Assembly (NCBI GenBank): GCA_021767325.1 | Contig: JAASTM010000197.1 | Coordinates: 1 to 5,501, forward strand | Length of the DNA: 5,501 nt | Direction of reading: 5' to 3' | From: Spirochaetales bacterium | GTDB lineage: Bacteria; Spirochaetota; Spirochaetia; DSM-16054; Sediminispirochaetaceae | Part shown: positions 5,473 to 5,501 of the stretch, piece after piece | Layout of the letters: every line of letters starts with the position of its first letter | Numbering within the stretch: the stretch's first letter is position 1 | Position numbers and translations under genes: made by a program | Notes under the pieces: model-generated | The model's database searches: none | What the model saw: only the letters and a program-made list of their open reading frames with translations | What the model was told of the DNA's origin: nothing

Positions 5473-5501
5473 ATGCAGGATATATCCGAATATACCTCCG
5501 A
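5473..5501 (+). CDS. Start of an unidentified gene, cut by the right edge
   Basis: ATG at 5473 is preceded by AAGGA (5462-5466) with a 6-base spacing and lies about 20 nt downstream of a good predicted promoter. Only nine codons are visible (MQDISEYTS), too few to identify the product. There is no hydrophobic start, so an N-terminal signal peptide is not evident so far. This reading is preferred over an ATG at 5399 in another frame because promoter, leader and ribosome binding site all agree with it. Confidence 0.5.

Noticed and set aside
5399..5501. An open frame from ATG 5399 to the right edge (MTNAIKLDLRS...)
   Set aside because: It would run through a near-consensus promoter (5418-5446), and the ribosome binding site GAGAAG is distant. 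The ATG at 5473 fits promoter, leader and AAGGA better. The minus strand is also open here, so openness alone says little.
1..5501. CRISPR array, tRNA, rRNA, insertion sequence or prophage genes
   Set aside because: No spaced direct repeats, cloverleaf, rRNA-like sequence, transposase or phage motif was found on either strand.

Overview
The window is a G+C-rich stretch of bacterial chromosome that looks ordinary and tightly coded. The organism is Gram-negative in envelope type, because one gene encodes a protein with a signal peptide, amphipathic beta strands and a C-terminal phenylalanine, the usual marks of an outer-membrane beta-barrel. A free-living spirochaete would fit the overall style, but that is only an impression and nothing here proves the taxon.

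Layout from left to right. The 5' half of a TetR-family regulator gene lies on the minus strand (1-410) and runs off the left edge. It has a good promoter and a palindromic operator just upstream (443-505). Next, also on the minus strand, are an MFS-type 12-helix transporter (529-1824), a PAQR/hemolysin III membrane protein of the TrhA type (1987-2688), an AEC (auxin efflux carrier) family permease (2860-3777) and a metallo-beta-lactamase-fold hydrolase (3848-4543). On the plus strand, divergent from the hydrolase, is the putative outer-membrane beta-barrel protein (4619-5374). It is followed by an A+T-rich promoter region and the first codons of another plus-strand gene (5473 onward).

The minus-strand genes are co-directional, but the gaps of 70-171 bp hold hairpins and promoter-like sequences, so they are probably several short transcription units rather than one operon. 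No shared pathway is obvious: three are inner-membrane proteins (exporter, membrane homeostasis, carboxylate/amino-acid-type efflux) and one is a soluble hydrolase. The clearest regulatory circuit is autorepression of the TetR gene, whose operator sits on the predicted transcription start. Whether the regulator also controls the adjacent MFS gene cannot be shown, since no second operator copy is visible near the MFS start.

I found no clear evidence for a new biological system. The items most worth checking are the nested operator at 443-489, an approximately 105-bp G+C-rich structured intergenic element at 2743-2847 that could be a dispersed repeat or structured RNA, and the unassigned beta-barrel protein.
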